From Halomonas ventosae (GTDB taxonomy: Bacteria; Pseudomonadota; Gammaproteobacteria; Pseudomonadales; Halomonadaceae): DNA of 64,000 bases. The stretch spans positions 62,001-126,000 of the forward strand of contig NZ_SNZJ01000006.1 in the NCBI RefSeq assembly GCF_004363555.1. Direction: 5' to 3'. Below, piece by piece: positions 19,694-29,135 of this stretch. A program made the position numbers and the translations under genes. Numbering within the stretch: position 1 is the first letter of the stretch; each line of letters opens with the position of its first letter. Under the pieces are notes generated by a model. That model was given only the letters and a program-made list of their open reading frames with translations, was not told the origin of the DNA and did no database searches.

Positions 19694-21077
19694 GGGCCAC
19701 CTCCAGCGCCGCCAGCAGCTTCTCGTGGATGCCGCCGAAGCCGCCGTTGGACATCACCACGATGCGATCCAGCGGTCGTGCCTCGGCGACCAGGGCCGCC
19801 ACCAGGGCATCGAGGTCGTCGAGCAGCCGGGCCGGTACCGGGCTTGCCTCGAGCACCGGCGACAGCGACCAGTCGAGCCCCGGCGGCTGGAACCAGAAGG
19901 CGGCATCGGCGGCGGCGACGCTTGCCGCCAGCCTGTCGCGCAGGGTGCCCAGCCGCATGGTGTTGGAGCGCGGCTCGATCACCGCCAGCAGGCGCCCGCG
20001 CGGGGTCGCGGCCCGCAGCCCCTCCAGGGTGGCGGCGATCGCCGTGGGGTGGTGGGCGAAGTCGTCGATCACCTCGATGCCCGCCACCTCGCCGCGCAGC
20101 TCCTGGCGACGCCGCGGGGTCGCGAAGCGCGACAGCGCGGCAGCGGCGCGCGGCAGGTCGACCCCGCAGGCCCTGGCCGCCGCCAGGGCGGCCAGGGCAT
20201 TGCGTGCGTTGTGGGCCCCGGTCAGCGCCCAGTCGACCACCGCGTCCTCGTTCACCTCGGCACCCGCGTCATGGCACTCGTGGATGACCCGGAAGCGTGA
20301 GGCATCCTCGCGCTCGAGCTCCAGCCGCCAGGGACTTGTTGCCTGCGTGCCGAAGCGCTCCACCGGGGTCCAGGCCCCCATCTCGAGCACCCGGTCCAGG
20401 GCCGGCTCGCCATCGGCCACCAGCAGGCGGCCCCGCCCGGGGACGGTGCGCACCAGGTGGTGGAACTGCCGCTCGATGGCGCCCAGGTCGTCGAAGATAT
20501 CGGCGTGGTCGAACTCCAGGTTGCCGAGGATGGCGATCTCGGGGCGGTAGTGGACGAACTTGGAGCGCTTGTCGAAGAAGGCCGTATCGTACTCGTCGGC
20601 CTCCACCACGAAGGGGGCATCGTGGGCGCCGAGGCGCGCCGACAAGCCGAAGTTGCGCGGCACCCCGCCGATCAGGAAGCCCGGTGCCTGGCCGCCCGAC
20701 TCCAGCAGCCAGGCCAGCAGGCTCGCCGTGGTGGTCTTGCCGTGGGTACCGGCCACGGCGATCACCCGCCGCCCCGGCAGCACCTCCTCGGCCAGCCACT
20801 CGGGCCCCGAGACGTAGGGCAGCCCCAGGTCCAGGACCGCCTCGACCTCGGGGTTGCCCCGGGAGAGGGCATTGCCGATCACCACCCGGTCCGGCCGCGG
20901 CGAGAGGTTGTCCGCCGAGTACCCCTCGCACAGCGCGATGCCCGCTTCCTCGAGTTGGGTGCTCATGGGCGGGTAGACGTTGGCATCGGAGCCGCTGACG
21001 GTAAGGCCCAGCTCTCGGGCCAGCAGGGCCAGGCTGCCCATGAAGGTACCGCAGATACCGAGGATATGAAGGTGCAT
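19683..21077 (-). CDS. mpl: UDP-N-acetylmuramate:L-Ala-gamma-D-Glu-mDAP ligase (murein recycling)
   Basis: 464 aa Mur ligase that re-attaches recovered tripeptide to UDP-MurNAc. [24 protein letters not shown] is the Mpl form of the N terminus, with the ATP loop [17 protein letters not shown] and the [13 protein letters not shown] motif. First gene of mpl-ubiX-lysE. Confidence 0.97.
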   Translation of the reverse strand: MHLHILGICGTFMGSLALLARELGLTVSGSDANVYPPMSTQLEEAGIALCEGYSADNLSPRPDRVVIGNALSRGNPEVEAVLDLGLPYVSGPEWLAEEVLPGRRVIAVAGTHGKTTTASLLAWLLESGGQAPGFLIGGVPRNFGLSARLGAHDAPFVVEADEYDTAFFDKRSKFVHYRPEIAILGNLEFDHADIFDDLGAIERQFHHLVRTVPGRGRLLVADGEPALDRVLEMGAWTPVERFGTQATSPWRLELEREDASRFRVIHECHDAGAEVNEDAVVDWALTGAHNARNALAALAAARACGVDLPRAAAALSRFATPRRRQELRGEVAGIEVIDDFAHHPTAIAATLEGLRAATPRGRLLAVIEPRSNTMRLGTLRDRLAASVAAADAAFWFQPPGLDWSLSPVLEASPVPARLLDDLDALVAALVAEARPLDRIVVMSNGGFGGIHEKLLAALEVAHAD

Positions 21078-21284
21078 GCGCTCTCCGGGAATCTTTTCGC
21101 CGCCAGCCGCGGCGCGACCTGCGCGAGACTAGCATGGCGCCCTCGGCGCGCTCCAGCCGCCAGCGTCGCCCGCCAGGCCCAAGGCGACTTGGGCCTGGCG
21201 GGCACGCGGGTGCAGCCAATGCCACTTTCGGCTAGACTCACGGGCTTTCGGAACCCTCGACGTGACCAGGAACAGGTAAGCCCC

Positions 21285-22544
21285 ATGGCCCAGCACAACG
21301 CCTTCTACGCCCAGTCCGGCGGCGTCACCGCCGTGATCAACGCCAGCGCCTGCGGCGTGATCGAAGCCTGCCGCCGCCATCCGGACCAGATCGGCAAGGT
21401 CTATGCCGGCCACAACGGCATCATCGGCGCCCTCACCGAGGACCTGATCGACGTCAGCCAGGAATCGGACGAGACCATCGCCGCCCTGCGCCACACGCCC
21501 GGCGGCGCCTTCGGCTCCTGCCGCTACAAGCTCAAGGACATCGAGTCCCACCGCGCCCAGTACGAGCGGCTGATCGAGGTCTTCAAGGCCCACGACATTC
21601 GCTACTTCTTCTACAATGGCGGCGGCGACAGCGCCGATACCTGCCTCAAGGTCTCGCAGCTCTCCGAGAAGCTCGGCTATCCGCTGACGGCCATCCACGT
21701 GCCCAAGACCGTGGACAACGACCTGCCGATCACCGACAACTCTCCGGGCTTCGGCAGCGTGGCCAAGTACATCGCCACCTCCACCCTGGAGGCCTCGCTG
21801 GACATCGCCTCGATGTGCGCCACCTCCACCAAGGTGTTCGTGCTCGAGGTGATGGGACGCCACGCCGGCTGGATCGCCGCCGCCGGCGCCCTGGCCGGCC
21901 AGGGCGAGGGCGAGCCGCCGCACCTGGTGATCTTCCCCGAGGTGCACTTCGACCGCGCCAGGGTGATGGCCCGGGTAGAGGAATCGGTCAAGAAGTACGG
22001 CTACTGCGTGATCGTGGTCTCCGAGGGGGCGCGCTACGAGGACGGCACCTTCCTCGCCGACTCCGGCAACACCGACGCCTTCGGCCACCGCCAGCTGGGC
22101 GGCGTGGCGCCGACCCTGGCCGGCATGGTCAAGCAGGACCTGGGCTACAAGTACCACTGGGCCGTGGCCGACTACCTGCAGCGGGCCGCCCGCCACCTGG
22201 CCTCGAGGACCGACGTCGAGCAGGCCTACGCGGTGGGCGAGAAGGCCGTGGAGCTGGCCATCGACGGCAAGAACTCCATGATGCCGGCGATCAAGCGCGT
22301 CAGCGAGGCTCCCTACGAGTGGCGCATCGAGGCCGCCCCGCTGGCCGAGGTCGCCAATCGCGAGAAGTTCATGCCGCGGGAGTTCATCCGCGAGGATGGC
22401 TTCGGCATCACCGAGGCCTGCCGCCGGTACCTCTCGCCGCTGATCCAGGGCGAGGATTTCCCGCCCTTCGAGAACGGCCTGCCAAAGGTGGCGCACCTCA
22501 AGCTGGCCCGAGTCGAGCGCAAGCTGCCCGAGTTCAAGATTTAA
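21285..22544 (+). CDS. pfp: Pyrophosphate-dependent 6-phosphofructokinase
   Basis: 419 aa. GGGDSADT places Asp115 where ATP enzymes have Gly in GGDGS, and PKTVDND has Lys141 where ATP enzymes have Gly in PGTIDND. Both residues are known markers for PPi as phosphoryl donor. MGRHAGWIAAAGALA is also present. The ATG at 21285 follows AACAGGTAAG. Upstream frame is open but non-homologous. Likely allows reversible glycolysis and gluconeogenesis; an inorganic pyrophosphatase gene lies 2 kb away. Confidence 0.9.
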   Translation: MAQHNAFYAQSGGVTAVINASACGVIEACRRHPDQIGKVYAGHNGIIGALTEDLIDVSQESDETIAALRHTPGGAFGSCRYKLKDIESHRAQYERLIEVFKAHDIRYFFYNGGGDSADTCLKVSQLSEKLGYPLTAIHVPKTVDNDLPITDNSPGFGSVAKYIATSTLEASLDIASMCATSTKVFVLEVMGRHAGWIAAAGALAGQGEGEPPHLVIFPEVHFDRARVMARVEESVKKYGYCVIVVSEGARYEDGTFLADSGNTDAFGHRQLGGVAPTLAGMVKQDLGYKYHWAVADYLQRAARHLASRTDVEQAYAVGEKAVELAIDGKNSMMPAIKRVSEAPYEWRIEAAPLAEVANREKFMPREFIREDGFGITEACRRYLSPLIQGEDFPPFENGLPKVAHLKLARVERKLPEFKI

Positions 22545-22545
22545 C

Positions 22546-22615
22546 AGCGCCGAGCGCCGAGCGCCGAGCGCCGAGCGCCGAGCGCCGAGCGCCGAGCGCC
22601 GAGCGCCGAGCGCCG
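22546..22615. repeat. Tandem array, 10 perfect copies of AGCGCCG
   Basis: Ten head-to-tail 7-bp units starting 2 bp after the pfp stop. A 7-bp unit that is a non-multiple of 3 would shift frame if it moved into coding sequence. Such homogeneous arrays are prone to slippage. Confidence 0.9.
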
Positions 22616-22653
22616 AGGAGGATGCTGCTCGCGCCCCACTATGGCAACACTGG

Positions 22654-22690
22654 AAAACCTCCAGCAGGTTACTCTGCTGGAGGTTTTTCT
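22654..22690. terminator. Bidirectional terminator after pfp
   Basis: 14-bp perfect stem (AAAACCTCCAGCAG at 22654-22667, complement at 22674-22687) with a 6-nt loop and T-runs on both strands. Lies between two tandem arrays and two convergent genes. Confidence 0.92.
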
Positions 22691-22750
22691 TGGCTGCTTG
22701 GCTGCTTGGCTGCTTGGCTGCTTGGCTGCTTGGCTGCTTGGCTGCTTGGC
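22689..22750. repeat. Tandem array, 7.75 copies of CTTGGCTG
   Basis: Eight-bp unit repeated almost eight times, perfectly, starting in the T-run of the terminator and ending 3 bp before the stop codon of the phosphatase-kinase gene. Confidence 0.9.
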
Positions 22751-22753
22751 GCT

Positions 22754-24484
22754 TTATCGCAACAACCAGGAGAGCACCAGCAGCAGCAGCAGGATGCCCG
22801 CCACCCCCTGCCAGAAACGGTTCGGCTCCCCCGGCCTGCGAGACCCGCCCTCTTCCGCGTCACGGGCCGGATCCCGCGGCGGACGCAGCGCGCGACGGAA
22901 CTCCGACATGCGCCGGAAGCGCAGTGCACGCTGAGGGTCCAGGGCCCGGCGCAGGGCATCATCCAGGGCCACGGCCACCTCGGGGTTGAGGGTGCGGGCA
23001 CTGCGATAGGCCAGCTGCTCCAGATCGGTGTGGCTGCGCAGCCGGTTCGGCGCCAGGGCATAGGGCAGCTCGCCGGTGAGCAGCCAGTAGATGGTCGAGG
23101 CCAGGGAGTACTGGTCGCTGCGACGGCCGACATCATCCTCCAGCGCATACTCCGGCGCACTGTGCTCGGTCAGCCCGAGCTGTCGAACCAGCTCCCGTGA
23201 GCGGCGGTGACCATCCACGTCACGCAGGTGGCAGGCGCTGAAATCGGCCAGCACCACCTGGCCATGCATATCGATCAGCACGTTGTCGGGGTGGATCCGC
23301 TGGTGCAGCAGATCGCGGTGGTGCAGTGCCTGCACCGCCTTGCCCAGCTGGTTGGCAATGTCGAGGCGCTGCTCGAGGCTCGCCTGGGGGTGACGCCTGG
23401 CCCATTCGGCCAGGGTCTCGCCCTTGACGTGGGCCATCAGGTAGTAGAGGAAGCGCCGCGGCCGCGAGGACTCCATGATGCGCACCACGAAGGGCGACTT
23501 GACGCGCTCCACCACCCACTGCTGCAGCAGGAAGTGCTCCAGATAGGCATTGCGGCTGGAGAGTTCGGGACTCGGCGCCTTCATCACCATCTCGCGCCCG
23601 CTGTGCAGGTCGCGCACGTGATAGACCCGCGACTGGGCGGTGCGCGAGAGCACCGACAGCACCTCGAGACCGTCGAGGCGATCACCGGGCGAGAGCTCCG
23701 GGGGGATCGGCAGGTCGCCGTAGACCCGGCCGGGCTTGTCCTCCGATGCCTCATCGGGCAGGGCGTCGATGCGTACCAGCTGGAAGCAGAACTGGTCGCC
23801 GCCATACCCCCGCTCCTGGGCCCGCTCGCGCGCCGCCACGCCCAGGCGCTCGCAGGCGGCATCCAGGTCACTGGCATCCTCGCGGATCAGCCGCACATAG
23901 TCCGAGGGCATCAGGGTGCCCTGTACCGCCTGGGTGGTGAACAGGAAGATATCCCCCTGCTTGAGCGGCATGCTGGCGTAATCGATCTCCAGGCCGCTGT
24001 CCATGCCCATGGCCCGGGAGGGGTAGCGGTAGCCGCCCAGATCGGTGACATGATCCCGGGAGAGCTGCTCGAACTCGGCACCGCGCAGGCGGAACACCAG
24101 GGTATCCCCCATATGGAAGAGGTGTGCCTCGCGTCCCCGGTAGACCATGGCGGAGAGCGAGGAGACATAGCTGCCGTCCGACATCTGGCGGTTCTGGCTG
24201 AAACACCAGGCGTTCAACGCCCGCAGCACGCGGGTCGCCGAGGTCTTGACGTCCCAGTGGTCGGGGGTGGAGAAATAGTCGGCTAGGAAGCCCTTGACGC
24301 TGAGATCCCCCGCCTGCTTGGCCAGGTTGTTGCGCAGGGTGGAGTCACTGATCAGGGCGCAGGCGCCCTTCGCCGCGAGCAGGGGAGGCTCGGGGAAGCG
24401 CACCGACATCGAGCTGCGATGCCGCCGCCGATCAGGCGCGACGAACGCCTGTCCGTAGCTCAGTGACAGTTGCACGGGTGTCAA
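22754..24484 (-). CDS. PP2C-like phosphatase / protein pseudokinase fusion, tail-anchored
   Basis: 576 aa from a TTG at 24484 with AGGAG 6 nt upstream; a GTG at 24475 and ATGs at 24538 and 24556 lack this. Residues ~1-255 resemble a PP2C phosphatase (SYVSSLSAMVYRGREAHLFHMGDTLVFRLR). Residues ~270-530 are a protein-kinase fold with a Lys in REMVMKAPSP. The catalytic loop reads HQRIHPDN where HRDLKPEN is expected (H394, R396), and DFG is DFS. The C terminus is a single membrane helix (GVAGILLLLLVLSWLLR). The family is annotated as bifunctional kinase/phosphatase; here kinase activity is doubtful. Confidence 0.8.
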   Translation of the reverse strand: MTPVQLSLSYGQAFVAPDRRRHRSSMSVRFPEPPLLAAKGACALISDSTLRNNLAKQAGDLSVKGFLADYFSTPDHWDVKTSATRVLRALNAWCFSQNRQMSDGSYVSSLSAMVYRGREAHLFHMGDTLVFRLRGAEFEQLSRDHVTDLGGYRYPSRAMGMDSGLEIDYASMPLKQGDIFLFTTQAVQGTLMPSDYVRLIREDASDLDAACERLGVAARERAQERGYGGDQFCFQLVRIDALPDEASEDKPGRVYGDLPIPPELSPGDRLDGLEVLSVLSRTAQSRVYHVRDLHSGREMVMKAPSPELSSRNAYLEHFLLQQWVVERVKSPFVVRIMESSRPRRFLYYLMAHVKGETLAEWARRHPQASLEQRLDIANQLGKAVQALHHRDLLHQRIHPDNVLIDMHGQVVLADFSACHLRDVDGHRRSRELVRQLGLTEHSAPEYALEDDVGRRSDQYSLASTIYWLLTGELPYALAPNRLRSHTDLEQLAYRSARTLNPEVAVALDDALRRALDPQRALRFRRMSEFRRALRPPRDPARDAEEGGSRRPGEPNRFWQGVAGILLLLLVLSWLLR

Positions 24485-24611
24485 GGCAGTCTCCTCGGAG
24501 TCGACGCGATGCACCGGCCGGTGGCCAGCGGCTTCCATCGGAGACCCATGATACACCCTGCCCCGCCGGCTCGCCCATCGACCAATGGCAAGGCCTCCAA
24601 CCTAAGGCCCA

Positions 24612-24641
24612 TTGGTAATCGCCGCCTCGGCTTCGTATAAT
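24612..24641 (+). promoter_or_regulatory. Sigma-70 promoter of ppa
   Basis: TTGGTA (24612-24617), 18-bp spacer, TATAAT (24636-24641), about 63 bp before the ppa start. Confidence 0.7.
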
Positions 24642-24704
24642 TCGGCGGATTTTGCGCCTGCCCGATTCGCCAAGCCTCATTATTGCCAACCCAAGGAAGC
24701 GACG

Positions 24705-25235
24705 ATGAACTTCGACAACATCCCCGCCGGCAAGGACCTCCCCAACGACGTCTACGTGGCGATCGAGATCCCGGCCAACCACGCGCCGATCAAGTACGAG
24801 ATCGACAAGGACATGGGGGCACTGCTGGTCGACCGTTTCATGGCCACCCCGATGTTCTACCCGGCCAACTACGGCTTCATCCCCCACACCCTGGCCGACG
24901 ATGGCGACGCCCTGGATGCGCTGGTGGTGACCCCCTATCCGGTCCAGCCCGGCGCCGTGATCCGCGCCCGCCCGGTGGGCATCCTCAACATGACCGACGA
25001 GGCCGGCGAGGACGCCAAGCTGGTGTGTGTCCCGCACCCCAAGCTCTCCAGCCTCTATGACGACGTCCATGAGGTCACCGACCTGCCCGAGCTGCTGCGC
25101 CAGCAGATCGCCCACTTCTTCGAGAACTACAAGGACCTCGAGAAGGGCAAGTGGGTCAAGGTGGAGTCCTGGGAAGGCTCCGAGGCGGCCTGCAAGGCCA
25201 TCGAGAAGGCCGTGGCCGCCCACGAGAAGGCCTGA
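24705..25235 (+). CDS. ppa: Inorganic pyrophosphatase (family I)
   Basis: 176 aa. [48 protein letters not shown] with the metal-binding Asp cluster, and VVTPYPV are diagnostic. ATG at 24705 with AAGGAAG upstream. It competes with the PPi-dependent phosphofructokinase for PPi. Confidence 0.98.
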   Translation: MNFDNIPAGKDLPNDVYVAIEIPANHAPIKYEIDKDMGALLVDRFMATPMFYPANYGFIPHTLADDGDALDALVVTPYPVQPGAVIRARPVGILNMTDEAGEDAKLVCVPHPKLSSLYDDVHEVTDLPELLRQQIAHFFENYKDLEKGKWVKVESWEGSEAACKAIEKAVAAHEKA

Positions 25236-25278
25236 GCCTCGAGGTCAGCTGCCCATGGCAGCACCGCCTGACATGATG

Positions 25279-25308
25279 ACGGGCCGCCCAAGGGGCGGCC
25301 CGTTATCG
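25279..25308. terminator. Terminator between ppa and the DUF2333 gene
   Basis: ACGGGCCGCCC (25279-25289) pairs with GGGCGGCCCGT (25293-25303), then TATCGTT. The genes are convergent. Confidence 0.8.
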
Positions 25309-25328
25309 TTACGCGACATCCTCGGTCC

Positions 25329-26816
25329 TCAGCTCGCTGGCTGATCACCTTCGGCGGTGGCACCGTCGTCGGCCGTGGCCTCATCGCCACCCTCTTCAGC
25401 GGTATCTGAGGGCACCTGCTCACCCTCGGCCGAGGCGGCATCGCCGGACGTGGCCTCGTCGCTGCCCTCCTCTCCCGCCTCGGCAGGCGTCGGCTCGCTG
25501 CCGGAGGAGGCCATTTCGCCCTCGCCAGTATCGGGGGCCTGCTGTTCGATGGCCGGCTCATCGGCGGCTTCCTCCCCGGTCGGCGCAGCCTGCGCCTCCT
25601 CGCCCTCATCGGTCGCAGCCCCTTCGGTGGGTGCCTCGCCCTGAGATGCCTCGGCATCGCCCGTGTCAGCGGCACCCTCGTCGGCGACACCCTCTCCGCT
25701 CGGGGCGGACATCTCGCCCTCGCCTTCGTCGGCAGGCGCTTCCTCGGCAGCATCCTCGCTGCGCTCCACTTCCACCACCGGCGGCTCGCTGGCCGTGGGG
25801 GCCGGGGCGGGCGTCACCTCGTCCAGCCCCTCGGTGACCTGTCTCGCCAGGTCCCGGGCACGCACCATGTGATTGGCCAGCACCAGCGAATGGTTGGCGA
25901 AGATGCCGAAGCCCGAGCCATTGAGGACCAGCGGGCTCCACAGCCGACGCTGGCTGCGCTGGAGCTCGGCCACCAGCTGTTCCCAGCGCTCGGTGACCCC
26001 GGCCGAGGCCAGCACGTCGGCCTGGTCCCGCTGTACCGCCTCGAGCAGGTGCATCAGGGCCCAGGCCTGGCCACGCGCCTCGAAGAAGACGTCATCCACC
26101 CGATACCAGGGCGTCCGGGTGGGCAGGGCCTCGGCATCGATATCCAGGTCGCGCAGTTCATCGCGACTGCCGATGCTCGCCGAGAGTCGCAGGCCCAGGT
26201 CGTCCAGCGACCCGGTAATGGCCTCGAGCCAGGCCGCCAGGCCCTGCTCCTGGTCACCGAAGCCGGCGTCACCTCCCTCCCCGAGCGCAGCAAGATAGCC
26301 GTCGAGCCCATCCAGGGCCTGCTCCAGGCGCTTCTCGGTGGAGGGGTAGAGCCAGTCGCGGCTATCCCCCATCAGTCGCTCCTGCACGCCCTCCAGCACC
26401 GGGGCCGACGACTGTTCCATCGCGGGCAGGGACCTTGCGAGGCGGCGGGCCTGGTCGAGCACGCCCAGCTCCCAGGCCGGCATGTTGTCGAGCCATAGCC
26501 CGGGCGGGGCAACATCGTTGCGCAGGTATCCGCCCGGCTTCTCGAGCAGGGTCTCGACCAGGGTCATCAGGCTGGCGGTGGTCACGGCACCGCGGGACGC
26601 CGGGCTGCCCGACGCCGGGCCGCGCTGCTCGGCGACGGCCTGCTCCACGTCGAAGCCTGCCGGTGTCCGGCTCCACCAGATCCCCAGCCCCAGGCACACC
26701 ACCAGGTAGATGACCAGCAGTACCAGCAACGGCTTCCAGATCCAGCCATACTCCGGACGCTCGAGTACCTCGGTCCGGCTGCGGCGCCTGGCGGCACCCT
26801 TATGCGACAACGCCAT
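25329..26816 (-). CDS. DUF2333 family membrane protein with long acidic tail
   Basis: 495 aa. Cytoplasmic basic N terminus, one helix at ~28-48 (WKPLLVLLVIYLVVCLGLGIWW), then the DUF2333 periplasmic domain to ~335 (GGYLRNDVAPPGLWLDNMPAWELGVLDQARR; TPWYRVDDVFFEARGQAWALMHLLEAV). The last ~155 residues are a low-complexity tail of Glu, Asp, Ala, Gly, Ser, Thr and Pro with almost no basic residues, fitting a disordered periplasmic tail in a halophile. RBS AGGGAA 8 nt upstream. Function of the family is unknown. Confidence 0.88.
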   Translation of the reverse strand: MALSHKGAARRRSRTEVLERPEYGWIWKPLLVLLVIYLVVCLGLGIWWSRTPAGFDVEQAVAEQRGPASGSPASRGAVTTASLMTLVETLLEKPGGYLRNDVAPPGLWLDNMPAWELGVLDQARRLARSLPAMEQSSAPVLEGVQERLMGDSRDWLYPSTEKRLEQALDGLDGYLAALGEGGDAGFGDQEQGLAAWLEAITGSLDDLGLRLSASIGSRDELRDLDIDAEALPTRTPWYRVDDVFFEARGQAWALMHLLEAVQRDQADVLASAGVTERWEQLVAELQRSQRRLWSPLVLNGSGFGIFANHSLVLANHMVRARDLARQVTEGLDEVTPAPAPTASEPPVVEVERSEDAAEEAPADEGEGEMSAPSGEGVADEGAADTGDAEASQGEAPTEGAATDEGEEAQAAPTGEEAADEPAIEQQAPDTGEGEMASSGSEPTPAEAGEEGSDEATSGDAASAEGEQVPSDTAEEGGDEATADDGATAEGDQPAS

Positions 26817-27022
26817 GGTCAGGTTCCCTGTGAAGATGAAAGCTTGCGGCGACGCGACAATACGGCGCAGCCTCTCAGGCGGGATGCCATCAACAGCCCC
26901 CTGCTACTGCGATATCCTAGCAGGACCTTGGCCTCGCCGCCGACGGGCAGGAACCCGGTCGCGAGCCAAGGGGTCAAACTCGCGCCATGACATCAACATG
27001 TCCACCGCAATAAGGAAGTGCC

Positions 27023-28930
27023 GTGCCGACCGCCCTGCGACTCGCCCTGCTGATCACGCTGCTGCTGCCGCTGGGAGCCCAGGCCCAGTGGTTCTCCCAG
27101 GATGACGACGAGACGTTCCTGCCGGTGCTGGAGGCCTTCCAGGCAAGCGCCTGGCACGATGGTGAGACCCTCCATGTGGGCTTCGAGAACGCCGAGGGCT
27201 ACTACCTCTATCGCCACCAGTTCGCCGTCGAGTCCGACGTGGAAGGCCTCTCGCTGGGCGAGCCCGAGCTTCCGCCGGGACTGGCCAAGAGCGACGAGTT
27301 CCTGGGCGACGTCAATGTCTTCTATGACAGCGTGGTCCTCGAGGTACCCCTCGAGCCAGGCCACCAGGGGCCGCTGGACATCACCCTGACCTTCCAGGGG
27401 TGTGCCGATGCCGGCCTCTGCTACCCGCCGGAACGCCTCGAGCTGACCGCCCCCGAGGGCGAGGCACCGGCCACCTTCGCCGGCTGGACACCGAACGACG
27501 AGACGGGCACCTCCGGCCGCGACACGTCGGCTGGCGATATGCCTTCCGCCGACCAGGCGGCCGGACGCGACCTCGCCGCGACCGGCGGTGATGCCCCGGG
27601 TGGCGCCCCCCGGAGCGAGGACGGCCGCTTCCGCACCCTGATGGCCGAGGCCAGCCTGCCGCTGGTGCTCGGGCTCTTCTTCCTCGCCGGCCTGGGACTG
27701 ACCTTCACGCCCTGCGTGCTGCCCATGGTGCCGATCCTCTCCTCGATCATCGTCGGCCAGCATCCGACCCGCTCCCGGGCCTTCGTCCTCTCGACCAGCT
27801 ACGTGGGGGGGATGGCGCTCACCTATGCCGCCGTGGGTGTGCTGATGGGCCTGTTCGGCGCGGGCCTCAACCTCCAGGCCCGCCTGCAGTCGGCCCCGGT
27901 ATTGATCACCTTCGCCGTTCTCTTCACCCTCTTCGCCCTGGCGATGTTCGGCGCCTTCGACCTGCGCCTCTCGCCGAGGCTTGCCGGCCGCATCGACGGC
28001 TGGCAGGCCCGCGCCCAGCGCAGCGGCCCCGCCGGCCTGGCCCTGGCGGGGGCGCTGTCGGTGCTGGTGGTCTCGCCCTGCGTCTCGGCGCCGCTGGCCG
28101 GCGCCCTGGTGTTCATCTCCACCACCGGCGATGCGCTGATGGGCGGGGCCGCGCTGTTCGCGCTGGCCCTGGGCATGGGCGTGCCTCTGCTGCTGGTGGG
28201 CACCTTCGGCACCACCCTGCTGCCCCGCTCCGGTGCCTGGATGAATGGCGTCAAGGCCGCCTTCGGCATCCTGCTGCTGGGGGTCGCGATCTGGCTGGTG
28301 GAACGCCTGCTGCCGGGCAGCATCGCCCTGCTGCTGTGGGCCGGGCTGGCCATCGGCAGCGCCCTGGCCCTGGGCGCCCTGAGCGTCAACCAGGCCCAGG
28401 GCTGGCCGCGGGTCAGGCAGGCGGCCGGGCTGATGCTGCTGGTCTGGGGCATCGCCCTGGTGATCGGCGCCTCCCGCGGCGGGGAGGACCCGCTGCGCCC
28501 CCTGGCACCCGCCAACCCGGTGGCCGGCACCGAAGCCGCGGAGGCGGCCGGCCTCGCCCGGGACGTCACCACCGTGGAGGACCTCGACGCCCTGCAGGCC
28601 TCGCTGGCCGAGAGCGAGGAGCCGGCCTTCGTCAACTTCACCGCCGACTGGTGCATCTCCTGCAAGGTGATGGAGCGCGACGTCTACCCGGCGCCCGAGG
28701 TGGCCGGACAGCTGGCCAACTTCCGTCGCATCAACGTCGACGTCACCGACAGCGGCGCCACCACCCGCGAGGTGCTGGACCACTTCCAGCTGTTCGGCCC
28801 GCCCAGCCTGCTGTTCTTCGACGGCGGCAATGAGCTGCGCGATGCCCGCGTTCAGGGCGAGGTGGATGCCCCCCAGCTGGCCAGCCACCTGGAGGGTGTG
28901 CTGGACTGGCTGGAGAGCCGGCAAGGCTGA
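27023..28930 (+). CDS. dsbD: Thiol:disulfide interchange protein DsbD
   Basis: 635 aa from a GTG start with AAGGA 6 nt upstream. Signal peptide 1-21. The periplasmic alpha domain has the Cys pair in FQGCADAGLCYPP. The eight-helix beta domain has TFTPCVLPMVP and VSPCVSAPLAG. The C-terminal thioredoxin-like gamma domain has WCISCK. It moves electrons from cytoplasmic thioredoxin to periplasmic isomerases. The alpha-beta linker (~155-200) is long and Asp/Gly-rich. Confidence 0.96.
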   Translation: MPTALRLALLITLLLPLGAQAQWFSQDDDETFLPVLEAFQASAWHDGETLHVGFENAEGYYLYRHQFAVESDVEGLSLGEPELPPGLAKSDEFLGDVNVFYDSVVLEVPLEPGHQGPLDITLTFQGCADAGLCYPPERLELTAPEGEAPATFAGWTPNDETGTSGRDTSAGDMPSADQAAGRDLAATGGDAPGGAPRSEDGRFRTLMAEASLPLVLGLFFLAGLGLTFTPCVLPMVPILSSIIVGQHPTRSRAFVLSTSYVGGMALTYAAVGVLMGLFGAGLNLQARLQSAPVLITFAVLFTLFALAMFGAFDLRLSPRLAGRIDGWQARAQRSGPAGLALAGALSVLVVSPCVSAPLAGALVFISTTGDALMGGAALFALALGMGVPLLLVGTFGTTLLPRSGAWMNGVKAAFGILLLGVAIWLVERLLPGSIALLLWAGLAIGSALALGALSVNQAQGWPRVRQAAGLMLLVWGIALVIGASRGGEDPLRPLAPANPVAGTEAAEAAGLARDVTTVEDLDALQASLAESEEPAFVNFTADWCISCKVMERDVYPAPEVAGQLANFRRINVDVTDSGATTREVLDHFQLFGPPSLLFFDGGNELRDARVQGEVDAPQLASHLEGVLDWLESRQG

Positions 28931-29135
28931 ACCCGCGACGCACCGCGAGCGCCGCTCGAACAGTGTTCCTGCACGGCTGGACATCCTTGCCGATTTTCGG
29001 CAGACTCCGGCCTCATTGCTCTTTCATGGTCAATAGATGCATCAAGACACGCTATCTTGCCGCGATCTATTGCAAGTTGGCCGGGGTTGACAGCACCCCG
29101 GATCACCCCCCAACCCCACCGGTCGAGACAACGTC

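Noticed and set aside
20457..21284. Upstream extension of the pfp frame
   Set aside because: Translation before 21285 is antisense to mpl and has no similarity to phosphofructokinases.
22546..22750. Tandem arrays as a CRISPR array
   Set aside because: Units are 7-8 bp without spacers; no cas genes are present.
26993..28984. 663-codon minus-strand frame across dsbD
   Set aside because: Gln/Gly/His-rich translation with no family signal, fully antisense to dsbD.
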